From: Zygophlyctis sp. KS116
Taxonomy: Eukaryota > Chytridiomycota
DNA length: 48,673 bases
Assembly: GCA_054661495.1 (NCBI GenBank)
Contig: BAAFSQ010000059.1
Span: forward strand, 1 to 48,673
Direction: 5' to 3'
Of this stretch, positions 1-10,834 are shown piece after piece. Positions within the stretch are counted from its first letter, which is position 1. Every line of letters starts with the position of its first letter. The notes under the pieces are model-generated. The model had not been told where the DNA came from. It did no database searches and was given only the letters and a program-made list of their open reading frames with translations. The translations under genes were made by a program, and so were the position numbers.

Positions 1-2592
1 GCAAGCATCCTTTAGCCATTTTAAATATTAAGACAAAAAATGATCAAAAGCTAACTTATGTTTCGCGTAGAAACTTTATAAGTTATGACAAATTACTGTG
101 GTTAAATACTGGAGTAATTGCAGATTCACCATCCGACTCCACGAATTGTTTTCCCTTACTCGTGGTAGATAAGAAAGATGACAAAGGCAACAAAACCGGT
201 GACAGGGTCTGGGTGGACTTAAGAAAAGCAAATGAATTGCTTGATGATTATGATTATCCGATTCCAACACTACAAGATGTATTCAACAAGTTGGGGGAGT
301 ATAATGGTGAAAACACGCACAGATCTAAAATTGACTGTACCGCGGCTTATCATGGGGTAACAATAACGGGAGCAAGAATATGTTTTAGATGGAGGAATAG
401 GCTATTTATGTTTAAAAGGGCCATGTTTGGAATAAAGCCAATGACGGCAGTGTACCAAAGAGTTGCCGATGCAGTACTCAACGCCCTAGATTACGCAGTG
501 GCGTACATTGACGATAATATAGTGAGTGGAGAAAGTAAACTGAAATGCATACAGAACACCATTACACTTATATCAAGATTAACGCAAATAAGTCAAAGTT
601 TTGTGTACAAAAGTTAAGTTTGTTGGGGCACAAGGTGTCTAACAAATACATAACGATGCATGAAGAGAAAGTAAATCAAATGCTAAACTGGAATTTGCCA
701 AAATCGGCTAACAATTACAGAGATTCTTAGGGATTATAAATTTTTATCGGCATTTTATACCTCAGATGGCAACAGTTACTGCTCCTTTGGACAAGCACAG
801 GCTTGTCGGATTAGATAAGATTTCTGGGGATGATATGAACCAAGCTGTCCTGGCTTTTGAAGCCGTGAAGAATTTGTTGAAATTAAATATTAGTTTACGT
901 TACATAGATTACGCCAAACAAATCATTTTGTGCGCAGATGCATCTGATGTTGGAGTTGGAGCATGGCTTGGATTTGCGGATGGGCCAATTCAAAGTCCTC
1001 AATCTTGGAGAGTCAGTTCTTTTGCATCAAAAGCATTGACGGAGACTCAAAGAAGAGCATCCACACCGGCAAAGGAAATCTATGCTGTGCTGTTTGGGTT
1101 AAAAAAGTTTGAAAAATACTTAATGGGTCGTAAATTCACATTGATAACCGACCACCGTGGATTGGTTTTTTGGTGGACAAAGGATCAGTTGTCCCCAGCT
1201 TTCCAGAGATATTTAGACTATATGACTCAATTCGATTTTAAAAAATATTGCATGTTCCTGGTGAATTAAATGTGTTTGCCGATTACCTTTCTCGTTTAGA
1301 GGTAAATTCATCTGAAAAGGAAGGAGAGGTCAATGCAACCAATAGTTCTAATGTTACTCGTTAAATATTAGCGGCTGATAAAGATCAAATTATTAAAATA
1401 TTTCATGACATGGGTCATTTTGGGGTCAAACTGACGCATAAGAGATTGTTACAACATGGGTATGCATGGGTTGGAATCAAACGAGATGTGGAGAGAATCG
1501 TTGGTCGGTGTGATGCGTGTATGCGTCATACACCCTCTCCTACAATTAAACATGCATTAACCAGCCTTGTGGTTGCTAAACCGTTGGATCATATAGCGTT
1601 AGATCTTGTGACTCCCATTCCAGCGGATAATATGGGAAATGATACTTTGTTTGATTTGGTAGATTTAGCAACGCGATACGTTTGGATGAAAGCACTTGAT
1701 GGCAAGAATATGAATTAAGTAGCCAAAGCATTTTGGGAATTTATTGCGGTATTTGGAGCTCCCAAGGTTATTCAAACTAATAATGGTACGGAGTTTGTGA
1801 ACTCTATGTTTAAAAAGTTAACTGAACTGATATACACGAATCGTTGCATCGAACAATAACAGTAGAACATTCTAGAGCGAATGGAGCCGTCGAAAATGCT
1901 AATAAAACAGCTGAAGCTTATTTAAAGAAGTTGGTAAATGGAGATTTTAGTCGATGGTCTGTTTATGTGCCCCTTGTTCAAATTGCTATGAATTCTAGAA
2001 TAAGTTCACGAACGGATATCTCACCTCATTTTCTAATGTTTGGTAGAACCATGAGTTTGTTTGGGCAGAATACGACAATGTCCGATAAATTTGAAGAAAA
2101 TGACTGGATAGATCGTTCGCGTATCATGAATGATGTATTGTATCCGAGTGTTGTTTCTTGTGTGAGTAGAAATAATCAAAAAATAATATGACTGGAAAAG
2201 TATTGGAACGTAAAGTAGTGCCTGATCAATTGAAACGTATTTATACTCCTGACACTAAGCAGTTGTTGGAGCCTCGTTATTACGTGAAGAAAATCGTTGG
2301 TCATCGACTATCACCTGATCAATTGCTTGAATATGAAGTTGAATGGGAGGATTCTAACTTGCCGAATGATTGGTTAAAGCCTGAACATTTTGATGGAATT
2401 AATTTAATCAATGCATATTGGCGTGTTGCCCGACCTAAGAAGCCTAAAGCTGTCAAGCAAACATCATCCAATGGAGTAAGCGTTCATGATAATCAAGAGC
2501 TTGGAGGGGGTGATGTTGTGCCTGCCCTTAACTTGAAGGCAAAACCTAGACTTAAGCTTAAAGTGAAGATCGGACAAGTGCGTCAGGAATGA
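1..2592 (+). mobile_element. Decayed Ty3/Gypsy chromovirus pol (RT, RNase H, integrase, chromodomain), truncated at window edge
   Basis: A degenerate retrotransposon polyprotein read in pieces on the plus strand. The reverse-transcriptase frame is open from base 3 and carries the YIDD active-site box at 504-515. The RNase H part (about 766-1300) has the DASDVGVGAW and TDHRGL signatures. The integrase has an HHCC zinc finger (1410-1520) and a core up to about 2090, followed by a chromodomain (about 2275-2430) that defines the chromovirus branch. Breaks: frameshifts near 545-600, 717-721, 1240-1250, 1833-1843 and 2185-2191, and in-frame stops at 1362-1364 and 1716-1718. The second integrase catalytic Asp is replaced by Asn (codon 1779-1781). 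A purine run at 2503-2510 followed by TG could be a polypurine tract and LTR start, but I cannot confirm an LTR. Gag and protease would lie left of the window. Confidence 0.93.
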
Positions 2593-2719
2593 TGTCAGAC
2601 ATCGGCTAGTTTTTAAAATAAAGCTTTGAGAGTATTGTTGACTTGATTTATTACAAAGCTAAGACACAACACAAGTACTGGTTACCAGCGCTAAAAACTA
2701 AGGTTTTCAGTTCAAATTC

Positions 2720-3440
2720 TTTTTATTCAAAGCAATGTTCTATCATCCTCTACTGTAGTATCATCCCTACTATCATCTTCATCATGATTATCTTGTATAT
2801 AATCAATGGTATCAAATTCATCTAATAAAGCTGCATTACAATAGACATAAACCAGTTTTTCCACTTTTTTTGTTCTTGAGTCTGTTTCTTATACGACTAT
2901 GAACGAGGGAGAATATTGACCACACGCTTTCACTGGAAGCAGAAGAAGTAGGAATACTATTAACCCTAAACTTCAGTAGAGGATATTTTGCTTTAGCATA
3001 CATTACCCAATAATACTTGGCTTCTTCATCAACTTTAGTTCCGTCACAGGTTAATTCCAATTCCTCCAAAAACCTATATAGCTCATTTTTGCATTTGATG
3101 CACCGGGAGGGAAAGACCTTCCTTTATTTTGAAAGCACGTTGTAACTCTCTGAATTTAGCTAGCAAAGGACCCCTATCTTTTACAAAGTTCACCACAAAA
3201 CGAGCATCTACCTCCTCTTCTAATTCATGATCTATAGCTTGAAAATTATTTGTCCAACCATTATTAATTTCCAATAGTTAAAATTTGTAGATCCATTCAA
3301 TTTTGGTTCACTAACTTTTGGAATTTTTTTGAACTTTACTCGATCTTCCACGAACCTCTCCAAGATCATCACACAGAATTTCATCATTTCCACTGACTCC
3401 ACTTGGGCAGCCCTAGAACATACCATCTCTGATTTGGAAG
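2720..3440 (-). mobile_element. hAT-family transposase remnant, C-terminal part, frameshifted
   Basis: Minus-strand pieces of an hAT transposase. The clearest is about 3069-2836, which reads as the C-terminal hAT dimerisation domain: YPLLKFRVNSIPTSSASSES followed by FSLVHSRIRNRL, the usual layout of an aromatic run, SIPASSA-like box and RNRL. A one-base slip in an A-run near 2866-2873 ends that frame early; the other frame continues as a plausible acidic tail to about 2720. Further upstream pieces (3274-3083 and 3426-3232) are joined by another frameshift near 3090 and match no catalytic motif I recognise. No terminal inverted repeat or target duplication was found. It sits directly beside the dead chromovirus, so 1-3440 behaves as a small transposon graveyard. 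Confidence 0.8.
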
Positions 3441-3499
3441 TCTTACATAGTTCTTGTTTAAAAGTAATAATATATTTTGAGCAGAATGACTAGAAATTA

Positions 3500-4036
3500 T
3501 TAGATGAAATCCACAAACGGGCACAGCTGATCCTCAGGGCGATCAATATCAGTTGGTATTGCACATCTTCTACGATTTGCTCCTGCACAGGCTTTGAAAG
3601 AAGGTCCACACATTTCTTCATCACATTTGAGACATTTATTTAACACAGTACCCTTTGATTTGGCTTGGCGATTTAAAAAAGCAGGAACAAAACATACCGA
3701 CAAACATTTCTTTCGAGTACAAGCTATGTTTGCCATCCAACAATCAAGACAAGGACCGGTAAATTGTACTGATCTCTTCATACATAATCTGCCGACACCA
3801 AAAAACGATAAAAATGCACAATGAGTTACTGATTTTGTCAAAGTATTGGCTTTTTTTCTGTAAATATGTATATCATGCATATTAGAACACTTTCCGCAAT
3901 TTCCACAATGCATTACTTTACTACCATTCAGATGAGCGTCATTAGGAGACGGATAATCGACCCCATCATAACCACATACGATCTGTCCATTCAAAGAAGA
4001 GATCAACAGTTGGAAAATAACAAAAATAAAAAACAT
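3500..4036 (-). CDS. Cysteine-rich secreted protein, 178 aa, unknown function
   Basis: Single-exon minus-strand gene. Residues 1-17 form a hydrophobic signal peptide (MFFIFVIFQLLISSLNG), and no further membrane segment follows. The mature part has 17 cysteines, many as CxxC pairs (HCGNCGKCS, CLDCW, CLKCDEEMC), then an Arg-rich GANRRRC stretch and a short C-terminus ending PFVDFI. The spacing suggests a disulfide-stabilised extracellular or cell-wall protein. I have an impression of similar CGxCGxCS...DIxIY proteins in oomycetes and algae but cannot name a family. The start is the first ATG after an in-frame stop. It is one of two cysteine-rich secreted genes in this window (the other starts at 29097) and they show no obvious sequence relationship. 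Effector, adhesin or wall protein are all possible. Confidence 0.8.
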   Translation of the reverse strand: MFFIFVIFQLLISSLNGQIVCGYDGVDYPSPNDAHLNGSKVMHCGNCGKCSNMHDIHIYRKKANTLTKSVTHCAFLSFFGVGRLCMKRSVQFTGPCLDCWMANIACTRKKCLSVCFVPAFLNRQAKSKGTVLNKCLKCDEEMCGPSFKACAGANRRRCAIPTDIDRPEDQLCPFVDFI

Positions 4037-4343
4037 CAGCAGAAAGTTATTTGAAGAGGATACGGTAAGGGTTTGGGGTAAAACTTAGATGCACTTTTCG
4101 CTGATAATGAATTTGAAAAGAGATCTCTTTCACTTGATCCAGCCTGATAAGCAATAAAATTCATGTGCAAAAACATGTAAATCCTGAGCGTTTCGTACTC
4201 ACTATATCGTAAGATTGATATTAAGAATGATGGTTCAGGTTTGTGGGCCAACTCTATTTTTAGTGTCAGAGGTAAGTATAATACTTATGCTTATTAACAG
4301 GATACATTGATCTTTTTTATTGATACTATTACATTGAAGCTTA
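4037..4343. other. Intergenic, divergent promoter region between secreted protein and glycosyltransferase
   Basis: About 300 bases between two divergent start codons (4036 minus, 4344 plus). It presumably holds both promoters. I see no gene, RNA or strong repeat; a 71-codon minus-strand open frame here has no recognisable features. Confidence 0.5.
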
Positions 4344-5732
4344 ATGAGAAGAATTATCACTATATTTATTGTAGCAATATTGCTAGTTTTCACTCCAATG
4401 TACTTTTTGGCTCTTAAAAATGATGATTCTGCGCCTCATGATTTTAAACCAAATCGATATGTCCACAGTCACAAATCTGATGGCCACCAAATTTCTCAAA
4501 CTTATATAAAGACCTTTGATAGATATCCTCCGCTAGGATTTGAATTGTGGGTGGAATTTGCAAAGGAAAACAAGTGCGAATTGAATTTTTCATATTATGA
4601 ACAAATCTATTTGGACCTGGATCCATGGATGAATGGAAAACTATCCACTAATATCTCTGAATATTACTCTGGTGCAAAGAGATTTGCAGGCTCGTTGACT
4701 CTAAGAGATTTCAAGTTTCGGACAAAATCATTTTCTGATAATACCAAACTGTTCAACTCTGTTGCTCATCTTTTAAAATATGACTTTCAATATCTGATAA
4801 GCGGGTATGATGAGCCTATATCACTTCCAGCAGATGATAGTCTTCCATATCAATCGATAGAAGATCTAGTTAATAGAAGTTCCTGTATAAGAAATATTTC
4901 TAAAGAGATACTAAACAGTCATGGATTTTTTCTTGGACCTGATTCATTTGTAAGCGTCAATAGTCTCTTGCCTGTTTTTTCACAAACAAAACATTATTGC
5001 TACAAGGATGTAGTAGTACCAATGAGTTATCACATTGGGTTTTCTCAAGAATCTATAACAGATAATGTACCATGGAATGAAAAAAAGAAGGTTCTCTTTT
5101 GGAGAGGTTCAACAACTGGTGGTTCTAATAGGTTGGGAAAACCTTGGGAAAAATATCATCGTGTAAGATTACTTGATTGGGAAAAGAAATGGTCTGAAAG
5201 ACATCCTCAATCAGTAATTGACACTGGGAAAATGTCGGAAGACTTGAAAGAACTCGTTGAATACAATCTTGATAACACCCCTAAACTCTTTGTTGATATA
5301 GGATTCTCTGGATATTGTCAGATGGATGATGCCACAAAAGAAATTTTTCAAACCAAATACCCGTTAAAATCTACTGTTTCATTTGTAAAAACCACAAAGT
5401 TTAAATATCTATTGGTAATTGACGGGAATACTTGGCCTTCAAGAATTCAAAAATATTTGGCGACTAATTCAGTCATATTATACAATGGAATATTTACAGA
5501 CCTTTATCTCGGGATGCTTAAGCCTTGGGTTCATTATGTACCTATTCGTACCGACCTATCAGATCTTGATGAAAAAATTGAATGGCTTCTTGCAAATGAT
5601 GATGAAGCACATTCAATCGCCATAAATGCAAAAGCCCTGATGAGTACCTTGGGACGTTACGAGCACTTACAATGTTATACAGGATTGCTATTACAAGAAT
5701 ATGGCAGGATATTTGGTCAAAAAGGAAAATAA
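4344..5732 (+). CDS. CAP10-like (GT90 family) glycosyltransferase, type II membrane protein
   Basis: Uninterrupted 462-codon gene. Residues 5-24 are a single hydrophobic signal anchor after a two-Arg start, so the catalytic part should face the ER/Golgi lumen. The C-terminal half matches the CAP10/KDELC/POGLUT family: VLFWRGSTTGG at about residue 250, HRVRLLDWEKKWSE shortly after, and KYLLVIDGNTWPSRIQKYL near 358-376, followed by LKPWVHYVPIRTDLSDL. In this family these blocks form the nucleotide-sugar binding site; members transfer xylose or glucose to polysaccharide or protein. The acceptor here cannot be read from sequence. It has no introns, which is unusual for the window. Its stop lies 49 bases before the start I chose for the next gene; an upstream ATG at 5701 in that gene's frame would make them overlap. 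Confidence 0.88.
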   Translation: MRRIITIFIVAILLVFTPMYFLALKNDDSAPHDFKPNRYVHSHKSDGHQISQTYIKTFDRYPPLGFELWVEFAKENKCELNFSYYEQIYLDLDPWMNGKLSTNISEYYSGAKRFAGSLTLRDFKFRTKSFSDNTKLFNSVAHLLKYDFQYLISGYDEPISLPADDSLPYQSIEDLVNRSSCIRNISKEILNSHGFFLGPDSFVSVNSLLPVFSQTKHYCYKDVVVPMSYHIGFSQESITDNVPWNEKKKVLFWRGSTTGGSNRLGKPWEKYHRVRLLDWEKKWSERHPQSVIDTGKMSEDLKELVEYNLDNTPKLFVDIGFSGYCQMDDATKEIFQTKYPLKSTVSFVKTTKFKYLLVIDGNTWPSRIQKYLATNSVILYNGIFTDLYLGMLKPWVHYVPIRTDLSDLDEKIEWLLANDDEAHSIAINAKALMSTLGRYEHLQCYTGLLLQEYGRIFGQKGK

Positions 5733-5781
5733 ATTCGTTGATTTGACAGATAAACCCATTTTGAGGGTAAAAAAAATTTTG

Positions 5782-7122
5782 ATGTTGCAGTTTGAAATCA
5801 TTGCTAAATGCTCAGTTACCAAAGCCCGAGTTTCAAAGATGAATCTTTTGCATGGATCTGCAGACACTCCCATGTTCATGCCAGTCGGAACTAAAGGAAC
5901 TATGAAGGGAATCACTTCATCGCAACTAAAAGATCTTAATTGTCAGGTCATTCTTGGAAATACTTATCATCTTGCTTTACAGCCAGTAATAATTATTTGT
6001 AACTCTAGGGACAAGAATTATTTGATCAAGTAGATGGCTTACATAATTTCATGAATTGGAATGGCGGACTTCTAACGGACTCTGGAGGCTTTCAAATGGT
6101 TTCTTTGATGGACTTGTCCGAAGTCACAGAGGAAGGTGTCTTTTTCAATTCCCCATTCGATAATACAAGAATGCTTTTGACTCCGGAAAAATCTATTGAA
6201 ATCCAAAACTCTATAGGGGCTGATATTATAATGCAATTAGATGATGTTGTGGCTCCAACATCCGATAATGATAGACTGGAGGAAGCCATGTGGAGAAGTA
6301 TAAGATGGTTAGATCGCTGCCTTAAAGTATTCAATCTAAACTAACGTTCTAGGCGCATTCAAAACCAGAAAAACAGAATCTATTTCCAATTATCCAAGGA
6401 GGACTAAATTTGAATTGGAGAAAAACATGCATAGATGAAATGACTAAAAGAAATTGTCGAGGATATGCAATTGGAGGACTTTCAGGGGGAGAAGAAAAGG
6501 ATCAATTCTGGAGGGTGTAAGTCATGAAGAAAGTTTTCTTATATTTAGAGTTTCCTATTGCACAGATCTCTTACCTGAAAACAAACCCAGATATTGTATG
6601 GGGATTGGTTATGCCGAAGATCTGGTTGTATGCTCTGCTATGGGAGTTGACATGTACGATTGTGTATTCCCTACCAGAACTGCACGTTTTGGGCGAGCTC
6701 TCACAAGAAATGGCCCCATGAATTTAAAGTCTGGTGATTTCAGATTGGATTTTGACCCTATCGATCCTGACTGTGAATGCCCCACTTGTAAGCAAGGATT
6801 CTCAAGATCATATGTTAGGTATTTTTGATAATCATTGACTATTAGTCACCTCTTTTATTCCAAAGAAACCGTTGGATGCCATTTTATAACATTGCATAAC
6901 ATTGCATTTCAGATGAAACTGATGTCTGATATTAGAAAATCTATCCAGGAGGATACCTTTCCTGAATTTGTCAAGGAGTTTATGTTTCAATTTTTTAAAA
7001 ACAAAAAATATACTGATCAGGAGGATTCAGAATTCTACAAAGGACAGCCAATGCATGAAAGTGGATACCCTGTCTGGGTAGTTAATTCATTGGCTAGTGT
7101 TGGAATTAATCTGAAACACTGA
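5782..7122 (+). CDS. QTRT1: Queuine tRNA-ribosyltransferase catalytic subunit (TGT)
   Basis: Five exons: 5782-5985, 6009-6326, 6353-6516, 6549-6818, 6846-7122; introns of 23, 26, 32 and 27 nt. The joined frame gives 410 aa, a normal length for the eukaryotic catalytic subunit. Landmarks in order: [21 protein letters not shown] (substrate pocket), QGGLN and [24 protein letters not shown] (nucleophile Asp and tRNA anticodon-binding loop), and a zinc site CECPTCK plus the later LHN. The enzyme exchanges guanine-34 for queuine in GUN-anticodon tRNAs, normally with a QTRT2 partner. It implies queuine salvage, which some fungi have lost. The ATG at 5782 is preferred over the in-frame 5701 because 5701 falls inside the preceding gene and adds a tail the family lacks. 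Confidence 0.95.
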
Positions 7123-7142
7123 TAAAAATTTTCATTTCATGG

Positions 7143-7957
7143 ATGATATGCAGAGCCATTGTTTTAGGGAATGCAAATGTTGGAAAAACAACCATTCTTC
7201 AAAGCCTTTCTGGTCTTACTGTAAGCCCATATATATTTATCTTCAGATTAAAGATCCATTTGAGTGCATTACTATTGAGTATAAAAATATGATTTTTCAT
7301 ATCCAAGACACCAGCGGTCATCAGGAATGGGACAGACTTCGACCAATTTCTTATCATAATTCTTCAGTTGTTCTGCTATGTTTCTCAATTGTATGCGACT
7401 CCTCCTTTATTGATGTTTCAGAGAGGGTAAGATATAATTTATAAGTATAGTGGATACCAGAGATTAAGTATTATTTACCAAAAGTTCCCATCATTCTAAT
7501 TGCAACTCATGCAGACCAAAAATCTGAAACATTTGAAAGAGGAGTTTTACTATCCAAGGAAATCAATGCATTAAATTATATTCAGCTTCACTCACATATT
7601 GTAGATCCAGATCACTTATTTCCAATTATTATTTCAGCTGCATCATCAATATCATCATTAGATCCACAGATAGAGTCGGTATCTTCGTGTGACACAATTG
7701 AAGATAAAATGTCTCAAGATTTACCACCATTACCTCAAGAAATTGATCATGAATCAGATGATCAAACTAGAATTGAAGAAGACATGTCAGTCGATGATGA
7801 AATTACAGATCTTGAAATTACTTCAACCGCTCCACCTCCACCTGAAAAACCGGCTCAAGTTCCGTATAAAAATCATCAAAAAAAGAAAAAGAAGGGATTT
7901 GTTTTTTCTTTTACAAAGAAGAAGAATAAAAAGGACAATGAATGTTTGGTTATGTAA
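7143..7957 (+). CDS. Divergent Rho-like small GTPase with polybasic tail and CaaX box
   Basis: Exons 7143-7220, 7247-7426 and 7451-7957 (introns 26 and 24 nt) give 254 aa. G1 is GNANVGKT (residues 9-16); G3 is DTSGHQE (about 48-54), then WDRLRPISY as in Rho proteins. G4 is THAD in place of TKxD/NKxD; G5 looks like SAASSI. The G1-G3 distance is several residues short and no clear switch I Thr is visible. The long acidic, Pro-containing tail ends in a Lys-rich stretch and CLVM, a CaaX prenylation signal, so the protein should be membrane-attached. The residue equivalent to the catalytic Gln of Ras/Rho is His, which predicts weak intrinsic GTP hydrolysis. It starts 20 nt after TGT and ends 47 nt before the PIP kinase, a common Rho effector family; that link is only suggestive. 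Confidence 0.88.
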
Positions 7958-8004
7958 ACTAGTAAGAGTATGTACAGTTTAGGGCTGTCATTGGAATTGG
8001 ATTT

Positions 8005-9871
8005 ATGACAATATTCAATTTATTAATAATATTGTGTGTAATAGGATGGTCTTTAGTCATAATTCCAATATTGTGGAGAATCATTGATATTTTGAGGGAT
8101 AGATATGTGATCGTAAATGGTTATTCTCCAGTTGGCACCGATGAAATGGAATTACCGCCCGATGAGAATGAATTGTCTGTGCTAAAGCATTTTAGAAATG
8201 CAGTCTCGTAATTATCCTATTTTTGACACTAGAGCCGTTATACAATTGTCTGATATTTCCCCAGAATCAAAAGATTTACGCAATCTTGAAAACAAGGTCA
8301 AATCAGAGTCATTTAGAAGAACCGTTCGAAGAAAAGCTTCAATCCCTAAAATTAAGAGTAATCTATTAAGGAAGAGTTCATCTTCTCTTGGAAAGCGAGG
8401 GCCGGCCACGATTATTAAGAAGATGGTTGATCGTTCTTTTTGTCTAGCAGAACATGTTCATGAATGGTCACTTTCTCATATTGGAAAAGTCAAGTAATTC
8501 AACTTTATAATATTTTAGATTTGTGGATCACGCTCCTCTCATTTTCCAACTTATTAGGAAAAAATTTGGTTACTCTTGTAAATCTCTTCTTTCCTCTTTA
8601 GATAAACCGCTATCTTTTTTTGAATCAGAAGGGAAATCGGAAGCATTGTTTTTTGTTACAGAGGACAAAAGATTCCTTTTTAAGACTCTTAGAGGTTCTG
8701 AACCGAGTAATTTGAAGGCATTTCTTCAAGATTATTTACTATATATATCAAAGGAGCCAAATACATTACTCCCAAGAATTCTAGGATTTTACACTTTTGA
8801 AAGAATTTCAAGAGGATCGGACGCTACGAATAGTGGTACATCTTCTGGCACATTCAAATCAATTGATATGATAATACCTCCAAAATTTACAATAATAATG
8901 ATGGCAAATGTGTTTGGAACTGATCTTGATATTCATTTAAAGTTTGATTTTAAGGGATCTCAATTAGGTCGAGAAACTTTGGTTTTAAATGAAGCACTGG
9001 ATTTACCAGTAAATGTAACTTTAAAAGAATTGGATTTCCATCGACTACTACAAAATGGGTATCTAAATCGTTTGAATTTCTCTCCAGTGAGAAAAAATCA
9101 ATTTCTCAATCAGCTTTCAAAGGATATAGAACTTTTAAAACTTTACTGTTTTATAGATTACAGGTATCTAATCCTAAGTAGCTAACGAATAGTCTTCTCG
9201 TGGGTATTCATAGACATTGCATAAATAATCAGAACCCAAAAGGTTCATCTACAACAGTTTCTAGCGGTTCAAGTACACCAAAGAGTGAGATTCAAAATAA
9301 AAACAGTATTCTAGACTCAAATATTCTTGCGTCAGCATGGAAGCTATGGTCTAGAACTTCTTCAGAAAAATCTCAAGGTTCGCCAACTCCTTTTGAGTTT
9401 TCGGATTTTCAATCAATGTGGGTAGATGAACAAGATGATGAGGATTTAGAAGGATTGTTTTTTGGCGGTGTCCGATCAAATCAGTTAAGTGGTTCCATAG
9501 ATTACGAGGTGATTTTAATATTTTTAAAACAATAGATTTATTTCTTTGGTCTGGTTGATATTCTGCAAAAATATAACGTGGCGAAATGGTTTGAAAGGGG
9601 CATTAAGAAGCAAAAAACCCAATTTTTTGGCAGAGATACTCCTTTATCACAACTCTTTGCAAATCCGCTCAACCAGACATCCCAAGAAACAAGGAATTAT
9701 CCTAGTCCGCTGGGAAGTCCACCAGAGGTAGGCAATGTATTAAGCAAAGAAAGAGACTCTTGGGTTTCCAATTCTTCTGAATTTTTCTCTGCAGTACAAG
9801 AGCCGAGTGTTGAAGAGCCAGATAGATACGGAACTCGTCTATATGAATTTGCAGAATCCATTCTTCAGTAA
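8005..9871 (+). CDS. Phosphatidylinositol phosphate kinase with N-terminal transmembrane helix
   Basis: Exons 8005-8207, 8233-8493, 8519-9163, 9193-9508, 9536-9871 (introns 25, 25, 29, 27 nt) give 586 aa. Residues about 3-25 (LLIILCVIGWSLVIIPILW) form one strong membrane helix. A basic, Ser-rich linker follows, then a PIP kinase domain from about residue 155: EGKSEALFF in place of the usual SGKSG glycine loop, KDRF-like DKRFLFKTL with the ATP-binding Lys, IIMMANVF, DFKGSQLGRET (canonical YDLKGS), IDYSLLVGIH and LVDILQKYN. A Ser-rich insertion separates the last two blocks, as in other members. The enzyme should make PI(4,5)P2 or a related lipid; the class cannot be fixed from the activation loop. 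A membrane-anchored PIPK resembles the architecture of receptor-PIPK fusions, but only one helix is present. Confidence 0.92.
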
Positions 9872-9902
9872 CATTTGATTTTTCTGTATATATTCTTATG
9901 AA

Positions 9903-10813
9903 TTAGTCTAAAATCAAGCATGAGCTGCAAGGACGGCTTGATGCTTTTGATAATTTAATTTTTTCATTGTATTCCTTAATAACATTTGAAACAGTCTCTA
10001 AATCCTCAACATCATCTCCACAGAGTATATGATCTCTATTATCTCCCACTTGATCATACTTTTTTTCCCAAATCCAAGAATCACCATAACCAGAGTAACC
10101 ATTCTTTTCTGCCAGTCTTTTCCAATATACTATAGATTGTTTCCTTTGTTTTGTTTGAAAAGATCTTTCATATAAATGTATTAGAGCCAACATGGAGTCT
10201 AAATCCCCTATTCTAGCACCAATTATATACATTTTCTCTGCAAGACTCCTAGATTTAGCCACTCCCCATCCATTCAATAGTGAATTACCCAATTCATACA
10301 ATGGCAAAGGCAATAAAGTTTTAATAATTTCTAGTTCTACCCCTACTTTTTGAGTATCATTAGCAGTATAATCATCAAAAATATCCGATATATCAAAATG
10401 ATCTCCTATAGAATCATTTATAAGACTGCCTTGCTCCAAAACTACAGAATTATTTTCAATTGTTAAATCAAATTCCAATGTAGGAATTGCATATTTTAAA
10501 AGTTGCTTGTTAATTTTAGATTTTACAATTGGTAATTTCTCTATTAGAAAAGCAATGGAGTTTTGAAAGCATTTAAAAGCCTCTGCCTCATTTTTAGAGA
10601 TACCGAATCCATGCCTTAGACACATTCCAAGAAAATAGTATGCCAATGGATGATTATTTTCTCTACAAGAATGATAAAAATAGTATGTAGCAGCCGTCAA
10701 TCTTCCCTGATCATGACAAATAATGCCTTTTGAAAGAGAATTGGACAATTTTACAGAGTTATTCTAAACAATAAATATACAGTAATTACATTTACCGGAG
10801 TGACTCTTGACAT
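9903..10813 (-). CDS. Sel1-like repeat protein
   Basis: Two exons, 10813-10796 (six codons) and 10763-9903, split by a 32-nt intron, giving 292 aa. The tiny first exon supplies the only ATG: the long frame otherwise opens without one. The protein has Sel1/TPR-like helical pairs: AYYFLGMCLRHGFGISKNEA followed by AFKCFQNSI, and YELGNSLLNGWGVAKSRSLA then KMYIIGARIGDLDSMLAL. These repeats serve as protein-binding scaffolds; no catalytic domain and no signal peptide are visible. The C-terminus is Ser/Cys-rich (SSRPCSSCLILD). It is divergent from PAM17 across a 111-bp gap that contains a perfect TGACGTCA element. Confidence 0.8.
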
Positions 10814-10834
10814 GTTTAAACGCATTTACTCTCC

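Noticed and set aside
2511-2640. A 3' LTR of the chromovirus beginning after the GGAGGGGG run
   Set aside because: No matching 5' LTR is in the window and the reading frame continues through the run, so the boundary cannot be supported.
2643-2825. 60-codon hydrophobic plus-strand frame
   Set aside because: Antisense to the frameshifted hAT C-terminal tail, low complexity and no family features.
4036-4251. 71-codon minus-strand frame upstream of the secreted protein
   Set aside because: Its stop overlaps the next start and it has no recognisable domain; likely chance in promoter sequence.
7689-7982. Lys/Leu-rich overlapping frame in the GTPase C-terminal exon
   Set aside because: Shifted reading of the AAG/AAA-rich tail; the frame ending CLVM fits a CaaX GTPase.
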